The notes: generated by a model not told the origin, from the sequence alone. Shown: positions 11,204 through 24,129, counted from the first letter of the stretch. The stretch: DNA of 64,000 nucleotides from Nyssa sinensis (GCA_008638375.1 CM018035.1:30289307-30353306); one strand, 5' to 3'. Program-made: numbers and translations.

Positions 11204-11254
11204 CGAAGGATCAAAGTTGAAAATTAGGAAATGAATAGGAATGATTACAAATCG

Positions 11255-11272
11255 TTCCCACAGATGGCGCCA
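11255..11272 (-). other. Primer-binding site of the Tat element
   Basis: The minus strand reads TGGCGCCATCTGTGGGAA three bases inside the LTR end, between LTR and gag. The TGGCGCC start is usual in Tat-lineage elements, whose primer is generally a tRNA other than iMet (tRNA-Arg is likely, not verified). Confidence 0.65.
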
Positions 11273-11275
11273 TAC

Positions 11276-11864
11276 TGATGTTGCAATTTTCGACTTCGTC
11301 AAAGCCTGAATCTTTCCTTGCTGTATATCCTGAATCAAAAAAGAGTTAGATTACCACCGGGGAGGGCTCCGGTGGTAGCCACTCCGATGGTTAAGTTAGA
11401 GAAGATAAAAGTGTATATTCTCAGATGATAATTATGTAGATAATTCCAAAAAACCTCCTCTTTACGTACCTTTTCCCTTGTATTTATAAACTGTAAGAAA
11501 TATCAAATCCAAGGTCAAGTGGTGGAACCATTTCATCATGGTTACACACGTCATGGTTGCCACCGGCCATGCTAATTATGTAGGGCTAGAAACCCTTTCC
11601 ATCTTTTGCAGGACTAGAGTGTGCCGTGTGTCAGAAAGCGACAGTTTCGTCATAATTACTCGTGATATTATTTCTTGTCCATATCTGTCCTATCACCATG
11701 AGGTTGGTATACCGAGGTTGTGGGAACGAGATTGGTACACCAGGTAGTTATAATTCCTGGACCCCCCTTACCGAAGTTAGATTGGCTGATTTGTTTGTCT
11801 TACGAATTTTATAGAACGAGACTAGACACGTGTCATGTTTTGGTCGTTTGGGATATTTTTGGCG
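11276..11864 (-). mobile_element. 5' LTR of the Tat element
   Basis: It starts (plus reading) 'tgatgttgcaatt' beside the PBS and ends near 11864 where module A resumes; the last ~115 bp match the 3' LTR stub. A minus-strand TATA-like TATAAATA at 11481-11488 fits the LTR promoter, upstream of gag. The outer end is uncertain by a few bases ('ggcg' or 'tatcaca'). Confidence 0.6.
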
Positions 11865-11868
11865 TATC

Positions 11869-12401
11869 ACACAGCATAATCTATCAAACCTGATGGGTAT
11901 TTGTTGCTTGATCCAAGACCTTGGAGGGATCATGATGGCTCAAATCCTCAATAGCGACCCCAAACGTCAAAGCTAATTTCACTGCCACGAATTTCATAGC
12001 AACTTGTACCTGTCGCCCCGCAATCTCACTGTTATGCTGGCAGCAGAGGCTGCAACGACGAAAAACCGCAGGAACTCTTCGAGGAATGAATCACAGAGGG
12101 ACAGATTGTTCGATTCATGAGTACTGGCAAAAACTGCGATGATTTGAATGATACATTTAGTGGACCCAAATCGTCAATGGAAATTAAAAAGAGGAATTAC
12201 GGTTTTGGAGAATGCGACAAAGAATTGATCAGAAGACGACGATCGGAGGTTCGAGAGATCTTTGAGCTTCCGAATGTGAGTGGTGTAAGACCATCTCTCT
12301 CTCTCCCTCCCTCTCACTAATCTTTCTGTTCTGAATTCCTTATCAACCTCATCTCTTCTTTTTGAAATCAAACTCCTCTTGATCCACAAATCAAGCCCCT
12401 C
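11869..12401. repeat. Module A, right copy
   Basis: This is the second copy of the 600-bp module at 1667-2271, including the unassigned DLSHHDPSKVLD frame and a shorter (CT) run. It is cut at 12401 by E1; the remainder continues after the CACTA element at 37939. Confidence 0.7.
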
Positions 12402-12788
12402 TGTCACGACCCGAAACCCACCCTATGCGGATCTCGTGTCGCGGGGCCGACCCGAAGGCCGTCCCTACTTTTTTCGTTCCTGTATCATAGTACTAACATG
12501 CAATGTACTAAAAATTTTAAACAATAAACAGCGGAAGTCATTTATCTGTTACAGTAATCCAGCGGAAGTCTTTTTAAATACATTAAACAGCGGAAGTCTT
12601 ATTAAATACATGACATAGCTCTACATGATACAAAATGAGAACTAATCCGTAACCAGCACCCGGGGGTGGTGAATACATGGGAGAACTAACATAGACTGAA
12701 CAGTACTTCAAAATGTCCCCCTACGCTCTCAGACTCCTACTGGGGTCTCGCAGCGTCATCACCTGAAATGGGGGTAAGTGGGGTGGAA

Positions 12789-12804
12789 TGAGCTATGAAG
12801 CTCA
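12789..12804 (-). other. Conserved hairpin upstream of the LTR acceptor (E1)
   Basis: TGAGCTATGAAGCTCA folds into a 6-bp stem with a 4-nt loop, 25 nt before the predicted intron-2 acceptor. Equivalent hairpins with different stem bases occur in E2, E3, E4, E5 and Z (see findings). Confidence 0.55.
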
Positions 12805-13603
12805 GCAAGTAAACCAGATCTCCGACACTAGTATCGATGATTATAAAGAACGTGAATCCATGAATAAAATATGATAGCCAATCATAAGAAAGGAGATGCT
12901 GTGATAGCCAATGAGAACAGTTGCCATGATGGCCAATAAGTAGTGGGGCACAATATACAGTCAGAAGTAATGAATAAGCAGTGATAAGAGTTTTCTCAAC
13001 AATAACCTGTCACAATGAGAATACTGCCACAATAAATCGATTTCAATCAAACCAATGAACAATGTAAGGTAATCCATAAGAAACAGTAGTCCATAAGAAA
13101 CAGTAATCCATAAGGTACAGTAGTCCATAAGGAACAGTAACCATTCAACAATATTTCCATAACAATAATCCAATGGAGATGCTTATAATCTGTAGTAGGG
13201 AATGGCAACCCCTCTGCGTAATTCGAGGCCCGGCATACCTCTCAGTTAAACTCACATCTTTTGCCACATGTCCGTTCACGGACTAGTTCGTCACAGAAGC
13301 ATCGGATGGATATTGTGACTGAGCACAATTCCAGCATTTATAAACATAGCATGATCATTTGTGATTCCATAAGGAGTATGAAAATGGAATATCATATATA
13401 CAGTAAAGCATAACAGTAAGCCTTTCAAGGCAGGGTTCATTTCAATAACAATAGTACAATAGTCAATCAATGTCCACAAGATAGAACAATATCGTACTGT
13501 GGATAGCAATAACATGAAGTACTTTCAAGAGTACAAATTTGGCAGTAAAGAGAATAAACTTGGCTTTAGAAACACCACATGGAAGAGAAAGTGATCCACT
13601 TAC

Positions 13604-13659
13604 CTCTATCGTGATTCTAACTCAGAAATCCGTGAAGGTACCCTTGCCTTTCGAGTTCC
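13604..13659 (-). other. Predicted LTR exon 2, E1 copy (56 nt)
   Basis: It is bounded on the minus strand by ATATATAG/GGAACTC and GATAGAG/GTAAGT. E2 has the same exon at 21215-21270 with the same length. Confidence 0.55.
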
Positions 13660-15738
13660 CTATATATCAGTGAGTACGTTTCAGGATAAATGCTATTCAT
13701 CAAATTTTATACCTTTCTATCATAAGTATTTCAAATACTAATTTAGACTTTACCATTGTGTCCGGAACGCCGAAGAAAGTGGGTTTAGGCTTTCGCGGAA
13801 TTCCATTTGGACTTTTGTACTAAAAAGGGCAAAATAGTCATTTTGCACTTTTACGGTATTTTATCCTTCGGGGTTCCGTCTCGTAAAACGGACCCCACCA
13901 TTGGACTCAGAACGTCCGAGATAATAGGTTTTGACTATTTATTTGTGTCGTTTGGACTTCGTTTGACCTCTTTTTGGAATAGGGGCATTATTGTAAAATT
14001 AATATTTAATTAATTTTTTATACTTGGGCAACAGTGTAATTTTCCAAACTATTTGGGGCCGGTTCACAATTACTAAAAGCTGCGGTCTGAACCAGTGGGT
14101 TCAGACCTAAAAACCCTAAACCGGTCAGTCCTTGCCCTGAACCAAACGGTTCACTTCATATGAAAAACCGGATTCCAATAACCTAATTTCCTATCCCTAT
14201 CCAGGGTTCGGATAACCTCAAACCCATTTCCCATTTATTATCCGTGTAACCAAACATGCCCAAATCCATTTAATTTCAAACCCAAAACGACACAGCTTAA
14301 CTTACCCTTTTTATAACCGGTCGGGTCCCGACCCGATTCAAACCCAAACCCGTTCCTTTTAACCCAGTAGACTCCCCGATTTTCCGATCGTCTCCCCCAA
14401 GCTCCGGTGAGAGAACTTTAGGGTTCCGTCACCATCTCCGGTGACGGCAACCTAAATCCGGTCATTTTCTCTCCCTTTTTCAATGCCATTCCATTCCTTT
14501 CCCTTCAAGGACCTCGACCCTACCCTCGGCTTGCCCCAAAACTTTCCCTATCTTCACGAAATAGAGCTTAAACATCTCCGGCCGAATCTCCGGCCATATG
14601 ATTTTTCTCATTTTCCCTATGATTTCTTCATCATTTTTCATTCTTCCTTCTTCATTTAGTTTTCTGCATGCATAAGGATAGTTTTCATAAACTTTTAAAC
14701 AAGCTTTAACCATAGAATTCATGGAACCCGATTATCCTCCCGTACCTGCAACTCCAATTTTCTCTATGGTTTCTACACCATTTAACACGATTCCTTTTGC
14801 ATTTAAAAGCTAATACCATTCTGATTAAGACCCTATAATCATATATAAGCTTCATGCTCAAAAACAATAAAAACAGAACCTAAACCACTTACCTGGGTTT
14901 CGGTTTTTAGCCCACTGTGACCTTCCCAATCCTCTCTGTTTCTGCTTCAATATTTCTTTCTTCTTCTCTCCTTCAGTTCCTAACTCTCCCTTTTCTTTTC
15001 TAACCTCTCATCACTCAAACCCGTGCATGGATACATATATCCAAAGACCCACCGCCTCTTCTCTCTCTACCTTATCTCTCTCTCTCTCTCTCTCTCTCTT
15101 GCAGTCATCCTTGACTGCAGAGAACTGCCCCCTCACCTGTAGCCATCCACGTACCTCATATACATATATATATTTACATATATACATATATCACTTACAC
15201 ACACCCACCACCTTTATCAAGGTCGGTTGGTGGGTTTCCCAAACACACACAAACACACAGTGATGCACACACACACACACAGTGATGCACACACCTACTG
15301 ATTTTTGTATTGGAAGCTTCCTTTGTTTTTTTCTTTCTTTATTTAATTTTATATACATAATACATTATATACATAATACATTTATATTATATATATATAC
15401 CTATACAATACATGTTTTATACATATCATTATAATCATATATATACGTATAACGATATTTTTAATCACGTACACATACACTAATATTCCATGAACTATGC
15501 ATGTGTACGTACGTATGCATGCATGGGTTGCATGTATGCACGCTTTTCGAGGTAAGGTTCCGAGTTGCTCGGGTACCACCCGACACTAGCTTTACTAATC
15601 AAAACATTTATCTTTTGAAATTAGGTTCAGTTCCATAATTATTGTGACTTAAAGTTTAAGGCAGCTCAGGTTATGCTATTCAGTCGACTTGCCTCGGTAA
15701 TCGTGTCGTATCCCGGGTCGGGATATCACACCCTCTCC

Positions 15739-16050
15739 CACTACAAAAAAACAACTTTTTAGCGACGCACATATTAGCGACCCTGGCGCCTAAAAGTGCC
15801 TTTAGCGACGCACAAACAGGCGTCGCTAGTAATAAGGAAAAAAAAAAAAAAAATTCACTTCTCCGCGTTAAAAAAAGGCGCGAAACTATTAGCGACGCAC
15901 AATTTTCCATTAGCGACGCACTTGTGCGTCGCTAATAGTTCGTTAGCTTTAGCGACGCCTTCTGAGCGTCGCAAATAGTAGGGTAGACAATTAGCGACGC
16001 GCGGTTGGGTTATTAGCGATGCACTTTGAGCGTCGCTAATAATTCCTTAT
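15739..16050 (+). repeat. CACTA left terminal and subterminal repeats
   Basis: The terminal CACTACAAAAAAA is followed by at least nine copies of (T)TAGCGACGC or its complement GCGTCGCTAA, often paired head-to-head. In related elements such subterminal motifs are bound by TNPA. Confidence 0.9.
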
Positions 16051-16937
16051 AGGTTTTTTAATTTTTTTATTATTTAATGATATTTTTTTAAAACAAATAA
16101 ATTTGACAAAAACAAATAAAAATAAATTATGTTGTATTATTATTATCTCTAACAACATTAGGCCAACATTAGGCGTATAAGCAATGTTATGAAACCCGGA
16201 CTAGACTGGACGGTTGAACCGGTTGAACCGTCGACCGGTTCACAAAACGGTCCAGTTGAACCCATAAACCCATTCCAAACTCAAAACCGTTCTAAAAATG
16301 GGAAACCGATAAAACCGGGCGGTCCGACTAGTGATCCGTTCGACCCGACACTGGGTCGTCACCGATTCTGAACGGTTTTTCTCTATGCATAAAAAACCTC
16401 ATTTCAGTCAAGTTGTTCCAGCCTTCCAGAACTCTCAACTCTCAAGTCTCAAGTCGATCGCAACTCGCAAGTCCCACGGCGCAACCCTGTCCTTCCTTAG
16501 TCAGTTCCTCCTTCCTCGATCGACTAAAGTCTGAATCTAGTAGGCTCGCAGCCCAGTCCTCGTCATCGATCAATTGCAGTAGCAGCCCCAGTCCTCGTCT
16601 TCGATCGATCGATCGCACTCGCAGCCCCAGTCGTCTTTGACTATTACAACACATCATTGACATCAGATTGGTAAGAAGGATAATTTGAAAACTTCACTAT
16701 AATTCTATGCATTAACTTTTCAAACGAAACTTTTATTTTGGAACATGAAAAAATAAAATAAGAGAATCTTAAATTAGGATAGAGGGAGTACACAATAGCT
16801 CTATGTTTATGCATATTAAGATTTAACACGTGACATAAATATTATTACCATTTAAGATTAAGTTTCGAGTATTAATTTACCTATTAACTCCCATTCCTTT
16901 GTTACTACATTATTTAGAGAGTTGAAACTTAATCTTA
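16051..16937. other. CACTA 5' non-coding region with GAACCGGTT cluster
   Basis: 16180-16380 is packed with GGTTGAACCG/ACCGGTTC-type elements and ends in 'tatgcataaaaaacc', a possible core promoter. The C/T-rich stretch at 16400-16640 could be the 5' leader of the transposase transcript. No supported ORF. Promoter status is inferred from position. Confidence 0.4.
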
Positions 16938-17168
16938 CGTTATGTTTGGTATAATGAAATTGACATTTCAAGAATGCTCATTTTAATTTTTTTTTATTTA
17001 TTCTGTTTGTTTGGTATGAATGAGAATGCCTATTCGATAGAATAGACATTCTATTGAAAGGCATTCCAAGCATTCTTTAGCATAAATAAGTAATTTTTCT
17101 TTCATTCATTATTATTTTTATTTTATTTAATAAAATGACTATTTCATTTATACGTATCAAACATAACG
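16938..17168. mobile_element. Small MITE-like element, TSD TTA
   Basis: 231 bp with imperfect terminal inverted repeats CGTTATGTTTGGTA / CGTTATGTTTGATA, flanked by TTA at 16935-16937 and 17169-17171. An internal palindromic part contains GAATGCC and GGCATTCC. TSD and TIR style suit a PIF/Harbinger-type MITE. No ORF. Confidence 0.6.
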
Positions 17169-17219
17169 TTAAAATCTATTTGGGAGAGTTTCAAATTGTA
17201 GAGTAATTTTAAAGAGTTG

Positions 17220-17530
17220 ATTATTAAAGAATGAATTATGAAAAGTAATATTAAAAATAAAATATCATTATATTAAAAAAAATATTATAGTAATTAAAAG
17301 TAATATTAAAAATAAAATAACATTACATTAAAAAAATATTACATTAATTAAAAGTAACATTGAAAAAAAAAATAACATTGTATTGAAAAAAAAAACATCA
17401 CATTAATTAAAAAAAATTTGAAAATAAAATAATATTACATTGAAAAAAATTAACATTACATTAATTAAAAATAACATTGAAAATAAAAATAACATTGCAT
17501 TAAAAAAAAAAAAAACATTACATCAAATTA
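17220..17530. repeat. AT-rich tandem repeat, ~60 bp period
   Basis: Five or so degenerate copies of 'ttaaaagtaatattaaaaataaaa' type units separated by 'ataacattacatt'. Low-complexity, non-coding. Confidence 0.6.
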
Positions 17531-19139
17531 ATCTTGACCGTAGATCTCTTCCAATTGGATGGACTATCTCTATACAACACTAATGAGAAACCCTCTTCGG
17601 CATTGTTCATGCTCATTCTTCAAAGCATTGCTCCTTCCCTCTTGATCTGCGTTGCTCCTTCCCTCTCCTTCTGGGCGTGTTCCTGAGCTTCGTCCGTTGT
17701 TTTCTTCGATCATCGGAGACGAGACCGCAAGCGACAATAGGTGAGTATTGGTTTTTTTTTTTTTTTTGATTTTCTGAAATTTTACATGAAATATTTTTTT
17801 GTTTTTGAATTTCTGTATTTTCTTTTTCAAGCAGATTTGTTTGTTTTCTTCCCTCTGATCTACGGTTTCTTCATCTTCTTCATCAATCTTCAGTGGTTTT
17901 GAAGCTGGTTCTCCAGATCTACGATTTCCAGGTTAGATTTTTTTGTTTTGTTTTTTTTTTTTTTTTTTTTTTTTTTTTGTGGGTCATGGATGATGGATCC
18001 TCAGAACTGTGGGGAGATTTTTTTTTTTTTTTGCCGCACGATCTGGGTTCAGTTGCTGAGAAAGGGAAAGGGAAATAGTTTTAGATTTTTTTTTTGCCGC
18101 ACGATCCTCAGAACTTTTAGATTTTTATGTTTTTTTTTTTTTTTTTGGCTGCATAAATTATATAACTGTCAAATATGTAGAGCTTGTAAAGAATGGAAAG
18201 GGAAATACTTACAATTGGCTGAGAACCAGTGGTCTGGCCAGTTGGTGAATACATTTCTTGGCCTCCATAGTAGATTGATGAGCTAAAATAGCATGGTTCT
18301 GTTGTTCCATTCTGATAAATTGAATGCATGTCCTTACAGGCTATGCCACTGCCTTCACCCTTGCTTCTTTGACTAGTATTATCTAAAAGACATGCAAATT
18401 GAGGTCATAAAATGTTTTAAATTTTGCAGAGGAATTAGACAATATACCCAACCATCCCATCGATTCTCTTCTTCACAGATTTGGGACTAACTACACATTT
18501 GACATAATAAATAAAAATAAATACAACCCCATATAAGACATACTAAAACTCATTAACTGTCCATAATGAAAGGCAAATTCATGTATACAATCATTGAAAC
18601 ATACAGTAAATCTTAACAATCTAAGCTAACCCATTAAAACCGTCTCCAATGACAATGCCATCTTAACCTGTCAAAGCCAAAAAAAAAATGGCGTAATGTT
18701 TTTTTTTTCCCCAAAGCTTTGCTATGTGGGAGAAGTTATTTCATGATCCTGTCACATGTGTGTGATGACTAAGGTTTACGGTTGGGCTTAATCGTGTTTG
18801 GATCAAAATCAGGTCAGACACAATTAAAAAATATATTAATTATTAACTAATATAATTATTAACTTTAACCATGAATATAAAAGTATAAGTATTAATATAA
18901 AAATAATAAAGATATAATAATTTAAAAATAAAATATACTTTTTTATTGAATTCATCTTTATCAATTTAATAATAAATTTAATGAGATCATATAGATTACA
19001 ACACAAATCATAATAAAATCCATCCCTAGTGATGACATCTGAAATCCACAGTAAGTTTCACGTGGATCCTACAAAATATTAAAATCATAAAAACTGTCAT
19101 ACCATGTGACAATTTCATCGCATAATGCCTTGTTATATG
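17531..19139. other. CACTA 5' non-coding region, poly-T tracts
   Basis: T tracts at 17752-17767, 17949-17978, 18019-18032 and 18131-18146 and scattered short frames. 'aggttagattttt' and similar could belong to leader introns of the transposase gene. I see no gene. Confidence 0.5.
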
Positions 19140-22100
19140 TGTGATATCCCGACCCGGGATACGACACGATTACCGAGGCAAGTCGACTGAATAGCATAAC
19201 CTGAGCTGCTTTAAACTTTAAGTCACAATAATTATGGAACTGAACCTAATTTCAAAAGATAAATGTTTTGATTAGTAAATCTAGTGTCGGGTGGTACCCG
19301 AGCAACTCGGAACCTTACCTCAAAAAGCGTGCATACATGCAACCCATGCATGCATACGTACGTACACATGCATAGTTCATGGAATATTAGTGTATGTGTA
19401 CGTGATTAAAAATACCGTTATACGTATATATATGATTATAATGATATGTATAAAACATGTATTGTATAGGTATATATATATATAATATAAATGTATTATG
19501 TATATAATGTATTATGTATATAAAATTAAATGAAGAAAGAAAAAGGAAAGGAAGCTTCCAATACAAAAATCAGTAGGTGTGTGCATCACTGTGTGTGTGT
19601 GTGTGTGTGTGCATCACTGTGTGTTTGTGTGTGTTTGGGAAACCCACCAACCGACCTTGATAAAGGTGGTGGGTGTGTGTAAGTGATATATGTATATATG
19701 TAAATATATATATGTATATGAGGTACGTGGGTGGCTAGGGTTAAAAGGGCAGTTCTCTGCAGTCAAGGATGACTGCAAGAGAGAGAGAGAGAGAGAGATA
19801 AGGTAGAGAGAGAAGAGGTGGTTGTTGTGTATATATGTGTACGGGTCTTGTGGGTTGAAAGAAATAGAAGCAAACTGAAGGAACTAAGAGGCTTAGAGTG
19901 AGAAGAGTATTATCAAGGATTCAGAACAGAAGCAAAAAGGGGTTTAAGGGCATAACCACCGTGAGCAAACAAGCAAAAACAAGTAAGTGATATTGTTTCT
20001 GTTTTTAAGATTCTAGGCATGAATGTTTGATTTAGAGTTAGGGTCTTAATAAGCATGGTATTAGCTTTTAAATGCAAAAGGAATCATGTTAAATGGTGTA
20101 GAACCGAGAGAGAAATCCTCAGTTACAGGTTTCATGAATAATCTGTGTTACACGGATTTTATGCTAAAAACTTAATTTAAAATGCATGGGAATGATCCCA
20201 TGAAGTGCAGAAATTGAATAGAATGAAAAGAGGGACAAAACAGTGCTTAAAACACCATGAAAATGAAGACTGTCACTTGGCCGGAGATTCGGCCGGAGAT
20301 GATTAAGCTCTATTTCGTGAAGAATCGAAAGGCTAAATGGAAAACTAGAGTTATAAATATATTCTACATGAAAAGGGGAATAAAACGGCATGAAAAATGG
20401 GTTTAAAAACCATCGGGAATTGGTTGCCGTCACCGGAGAAGGTGACGGAACACTAATACAGTTCACCGGAGATGTGAGGGAGATGATCGGAAAATCGGGG
20501 GGGTCTACCGGGTTAAAAGAAACGGGTCTGGGTTGGATCGGGTCGGTACCCGACCGGACATAAACGGTTAACCTGAAGCTGTGTCGTTTTGAGGTTTTAA
20601 ATTAAATGAGATTGGGCTGTTTGGTTGCATGGATAAATAATTGGAATTGGGTTTGGGGTTATCCAAACCCTTGGATAGGGATAGGAAATTAGGTTATTGT
20701 ATTCCGGTTTTCAAATGAAATGAACCGTTTGGTTCAGGGCAAGGGTGAGACGGTTTAGGGTTTTTAGGTCTGAACCAACTGGTTCAGACCGTAGCTTATG
20801 GGATTTATGAACCGGCCCCAAATAGTTTGGAAAATTACACTGTTGCCCAAGTATAAAAAATTAATTAAATATTAATTTTACAATAATGCCCCTATTCCAA
20901 AAAGAGGTCAAACGAAGTCCAAACAACACAAATGAATAGTCAAAACCTATTATCTCGGACGTTCTGAGTCCAATGGTGGGATCCGTTTTACGAGACGGAA
21001 CCCCGAAGGATAAAATACCGTAAAAGTGTAAAATGACTATTTTGCCCTTTTTAGTACAAAAGTCCAAATGGAATTCCGCGAAAGCCTAAACTGACTTTCT
21101 TCGGCGTTCCGGACACAATGGTAAAGTCTAAAATAGTATTTGAAATACTTATGATCGAAAGGTATAAAATTTGATGAATAGCATTTATTCTGAAACGTAC
21201 TCACTGATATATAGGGAACTCGAAAGGAAAGGGTACCTTCACGGATTTCTGAGTTAGAATCACGATAGAGGTAAGTGGATCACTTTCTCTTCCATGTGGT
21301 GTTTCTAAAGCCAAGTTTATTCTCTTTACTGCCAAATTTGTACTCCTGAAAGTACTTCATGTTATTGCTATCCACAGTACGATATTGTTCTATCTTGTGG
21401 ACATTGATTGACTATTGTACTATTGTTATTGAAATGAACCCTGCCTTGAAAGGCTTACTGTTATGCTTTACTGTATATATGATATTCCATTTTCATACTC
21501 CTTATGGAATCACAAATGATTATGCTATGTTTATGAATGCTGGAATTGTGCTCAGTCACAATATCCATCCGATGCTTCTGTGACGAACTAGTCCGTGAAC
21601 GGACGTGTGGCAAAAGATGTGAGTTTAACTGAGAGGTATGCCGGGCCTCGAATTACGCAGAGGGGTTGCCATTCCCTACTACAGATTATAAGCATCTCCA
21701 TTGGATTATTGTTATGGATATATTGTTGAATGGCTACTGTACCTTATGGATTACTGTTTCTTATGGACTACTATTTCTTATGGATTACCTTACATTGTTC
21801 ATTGGTTTGATTGAAATCGATTTATTGTGGCAGTATTCTCATTGTGACAAGTTATTGTTGAGAAACTCTTATCACTGCTTATTCATTACTTCTGACTGTA
21901 TATTGTGCCCCACTACTTATTGGCCATCATGGCAACTGTTCTCATTGGCTATCACGGCATCTCCTTTCTTATGATTGGCTATCATATTTTATTCATGGAT
22001 TCACGTTCTTTATAATCATCGATACCAGTGTCGGAGATCTGGTTTACTTGCTGAGCTTCATAGCTCATTCCACCCCACTTACCCCCATTTCAGGTGATGA

Positions 22101-22455
22101 CGCTGCTAGACCCCAGTAGGAGTCTGAGAGCGTAGGGGGACATTTTGAAGTACTGATTCGTCTATGTTAGTTCTCCCATGTATTCACCACCCCCGGGTGC
22201 TGGTTACGGATTAGTTCTCATTTTGTATTATGTAGAACTATGTCATGTATTTAATAAGACTTCCGCTTGTTTAATGTATTTAAAAAGACTTCCGCTGGAT
22301 CACTGTAATTGATAAAGGCTTCCGCTGTTTACTGTTTAAAAATTTTTAGTACATTACATATTAGTACTATGATACAGGAATGGAAAAAGTAGGGACGGCC
22401 TTCGGGTCGGCCCCGCGACACGAGATCCGCATAGGGTGGGTTTCGGGTCGTGACA
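19140..22455 (+). mobile_element. Solo giant LTR E2 (3,316 bp), TSD ATATG, inverted relative to E1
   Basis: It begins TGTGATATCCCGACCC, ends GGGTCGTGACA, and is flanked by ATATG (19135-19139, 22456-22460). It lies inside the CACTA element. Reading in sense (plus): (TA)n/(TG)n at 19440-19700, (GA)n at 19779-19798, donor CAA/GTAAGT at 19983, two repeat modules in reverse at 20870-21130, acceptor at 21213-21214, 56-nt exon, donor AG/GTAAGT at 21271, hairpin 22052-22067, and acceptor CCCATTTCAG ending at 22093. It is a close relative of E1. Confidence 0.88.
21215..21270 (+). other. Predicted LTR exon 2, E2 copy (56 nt)
   Basis: ATATATAG/GGAACTC before and GATAGAG/GTAAGT after; both sites kept between E1 and E2. 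Confidence 0.55.
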
Positions 22456-24129
22456 ATATGGGTCGCTAAAAAAATGACAACGCTTATCCCCTTGGCATTA
22501 GAGCATTTTTGATACTAAATAAACGAAATTTCATTTATGTCAAATTTATATTTTGACATTATTATAGTACAAAAATGAGAAAACAATTGGAAAAGTTGTG
22601 ATAGTGATTTTATGAGATAGCTATGAGAAGTGAAAGGAAGGAAGTTTCTTTTCTACCAGAATAGATTATTAAATATTTGTAATTTCTATTGATTGTAGTT
22701 GCGTAAAGAAGAAAAATGGTTTTCTTTTGTTTCAAAAAAATATCGTTTCAGTTTTCTGTGCATTCACTGCAAAGCAGGATAATTAGCTGTGGTTCTTTTG
22801 ATTTTTCAATCCTTCCTCTCTCGTTTGGTTTATAGATTTAGCTAGGGGGGAAAAAAAGTTAAGGAAAAATGGGAGAAAAAACCGATGTCTTTTATATTTT
22901 CTCTCCATCTTATATAAAATTCATTTTTTTTTTTATAAAATAGTCAAACTTAGGAGAAATGAATGTGAAATGACATAAAAGATTATAAAGTTCTCTCTTA
23001 CTTCCCCTCTTATATTACTTTTCTTCCCTATTTTCTTTAATTACCAAGGAAAAAAATTTGTACATTTTCTTTTCCTTTCCCTCACTTTTTATGTTTGAAA
23101 CTGACTGGACATGACTAGGCTCTCGAGGAATTAAATGAGTTATTAGGTTAGAAGATCATTCACAAGAAATTATTATTCTTACTTTGTCTCATTTCATGGA
23201 TATATATATATATATATATATATTGACAAGGATAATATTATTCATTTGAAATAGCTTATTTATTGTTTGGATAAGAGAGTCGGATAAGATATTTTTTTTT
23301 ATATTTTATATTTTGTGTCTTCAATTGGTTTGGAATATATTTTTTTTGAATCATTTATATTCTATTCGTGTATGATATACTTTACATTTTATTGTAAAGT
23401 AATAAGAGTTCTTGAGTCCTATAGATTGAGAGATCAACTAGATACACCTGACCTATTAAGTCAGTTAGTGGTTTTAGGTAGCAATTGACTTGCTTTTGTT
23501 GGTTAAGTTGTTGTTAATAGATAAAAATTGAAAGCTAGGTGCTTTTACTTGTTATCAACCAAGATCAATATGTTTTCTATTGGCATTTTCAATGCTATTG
23601 TTAATGGTTTTGTAAAGCAAAACTCTGTCTGACAATCAGAGTTTGCACTTACACTAATGAATTTTTTAATTGCATTCATGTAAGCCTAGCCCCATTCGGG
23701 AGTCATTTTCATCACATGTGAATCTTGTCGCGAAATTTATTCGCGATTGGGCTCGTGTGTATGAAAATCGATTCTTGAATTGTCCTAGAGAGGACAGTTC
23801 GGGAATGCATAAATCTGCACTGCAATCAATAGCGCATATGCTTGAATATTTCACTATGATAAAATTTCAGCACGGTCTCCTATTGTTCTCTGGGTATATA
23901 TTTAGGCGTGTTAACGTCTATCTCGTATACTTGGAGAACCCTGGGGAGATGCTGCCGGAATTTTGTCCGAGTGGAATCAAGCATTTGATTGCTGCTGATT
24001 GCATTGTAGATTGTGCATTCACGAATGGGATAGGACCACCTTACCCTTTAGAGAGAAGTTGGAGGTGATAGGATTCATGTTTCATATTTATAACGAGTAT
24101 CATTTTTGACTTGTATTAGGTAGACGAAA
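22456..24129. other. CACTA non-coding region before the transposase
   Basis: AT-rich; a (TA)n run at 23203-23222. An open plus frame at 23670-24068 lacks an early ATG and matches nothing I recognise. It may hold 5' exons or leader of the TNP2 gene. Confidence 0.5.

Larger units (their letters stand above)
2272..11864 (-). mobile_element. Decayed Tat-lineage Ty3/gypsy retrotransposon with antisense extra gene
   Basis: The minus strand reads PBS, gag, protease, RT, RNase H, a second archaeal-type RNase H and integrase. A plus-strand gene lies between integrase and the 3' LTR. The second RNase H and the antisense ORF are hallmarks of plant Tat/Retand-type Ty3 elements. The 5' LTR (right) looks near complete. 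The 3' LTR (left) keeps only about 120 bp, so no target duplication can be read. Every coding module has stops or frameshifts, so the element cannot act on its own. Confidence 0.85.
12402..15730 (-). mobile_element. Solo giant LTR E1 (3,329 bp), TSD CCCTC
   Basis: It begins TGTCACGACCCG and ends CGGGATATCACA, flanked by CCCTC on both sides (12397-12401 and 15731-15735). No internal domain is present, so it is a solo LTR. Sense is minus. Reading in sense: TG/TA-rich promoter area, (GA)n at 15064-15101, 5' splice site CAG/GTAAGT at 14892, two repeat modules (13730-13990), acceptor at 13660-13661, 56-nt exon, donor at 13603, and acceptor TTTCAG at 12763-12764. Three copies of CAGCGGAAGT lie in the last exon (12525-12600). 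No coding ORF. Confidence 0.88.

Noticed and set aside
14480..14722. 80-residue minus-strand frame in E1
   Set aside because: It lies in predicted intron 1 and is not kept as a frame in E2; no recognisable domain.
23670..24068. 132-residue plus-strand open frame before the transposase
   Set aside because: It begins without ATG, matches no family I know, and has no splice or promoter context; possibly captured sequence or leader.
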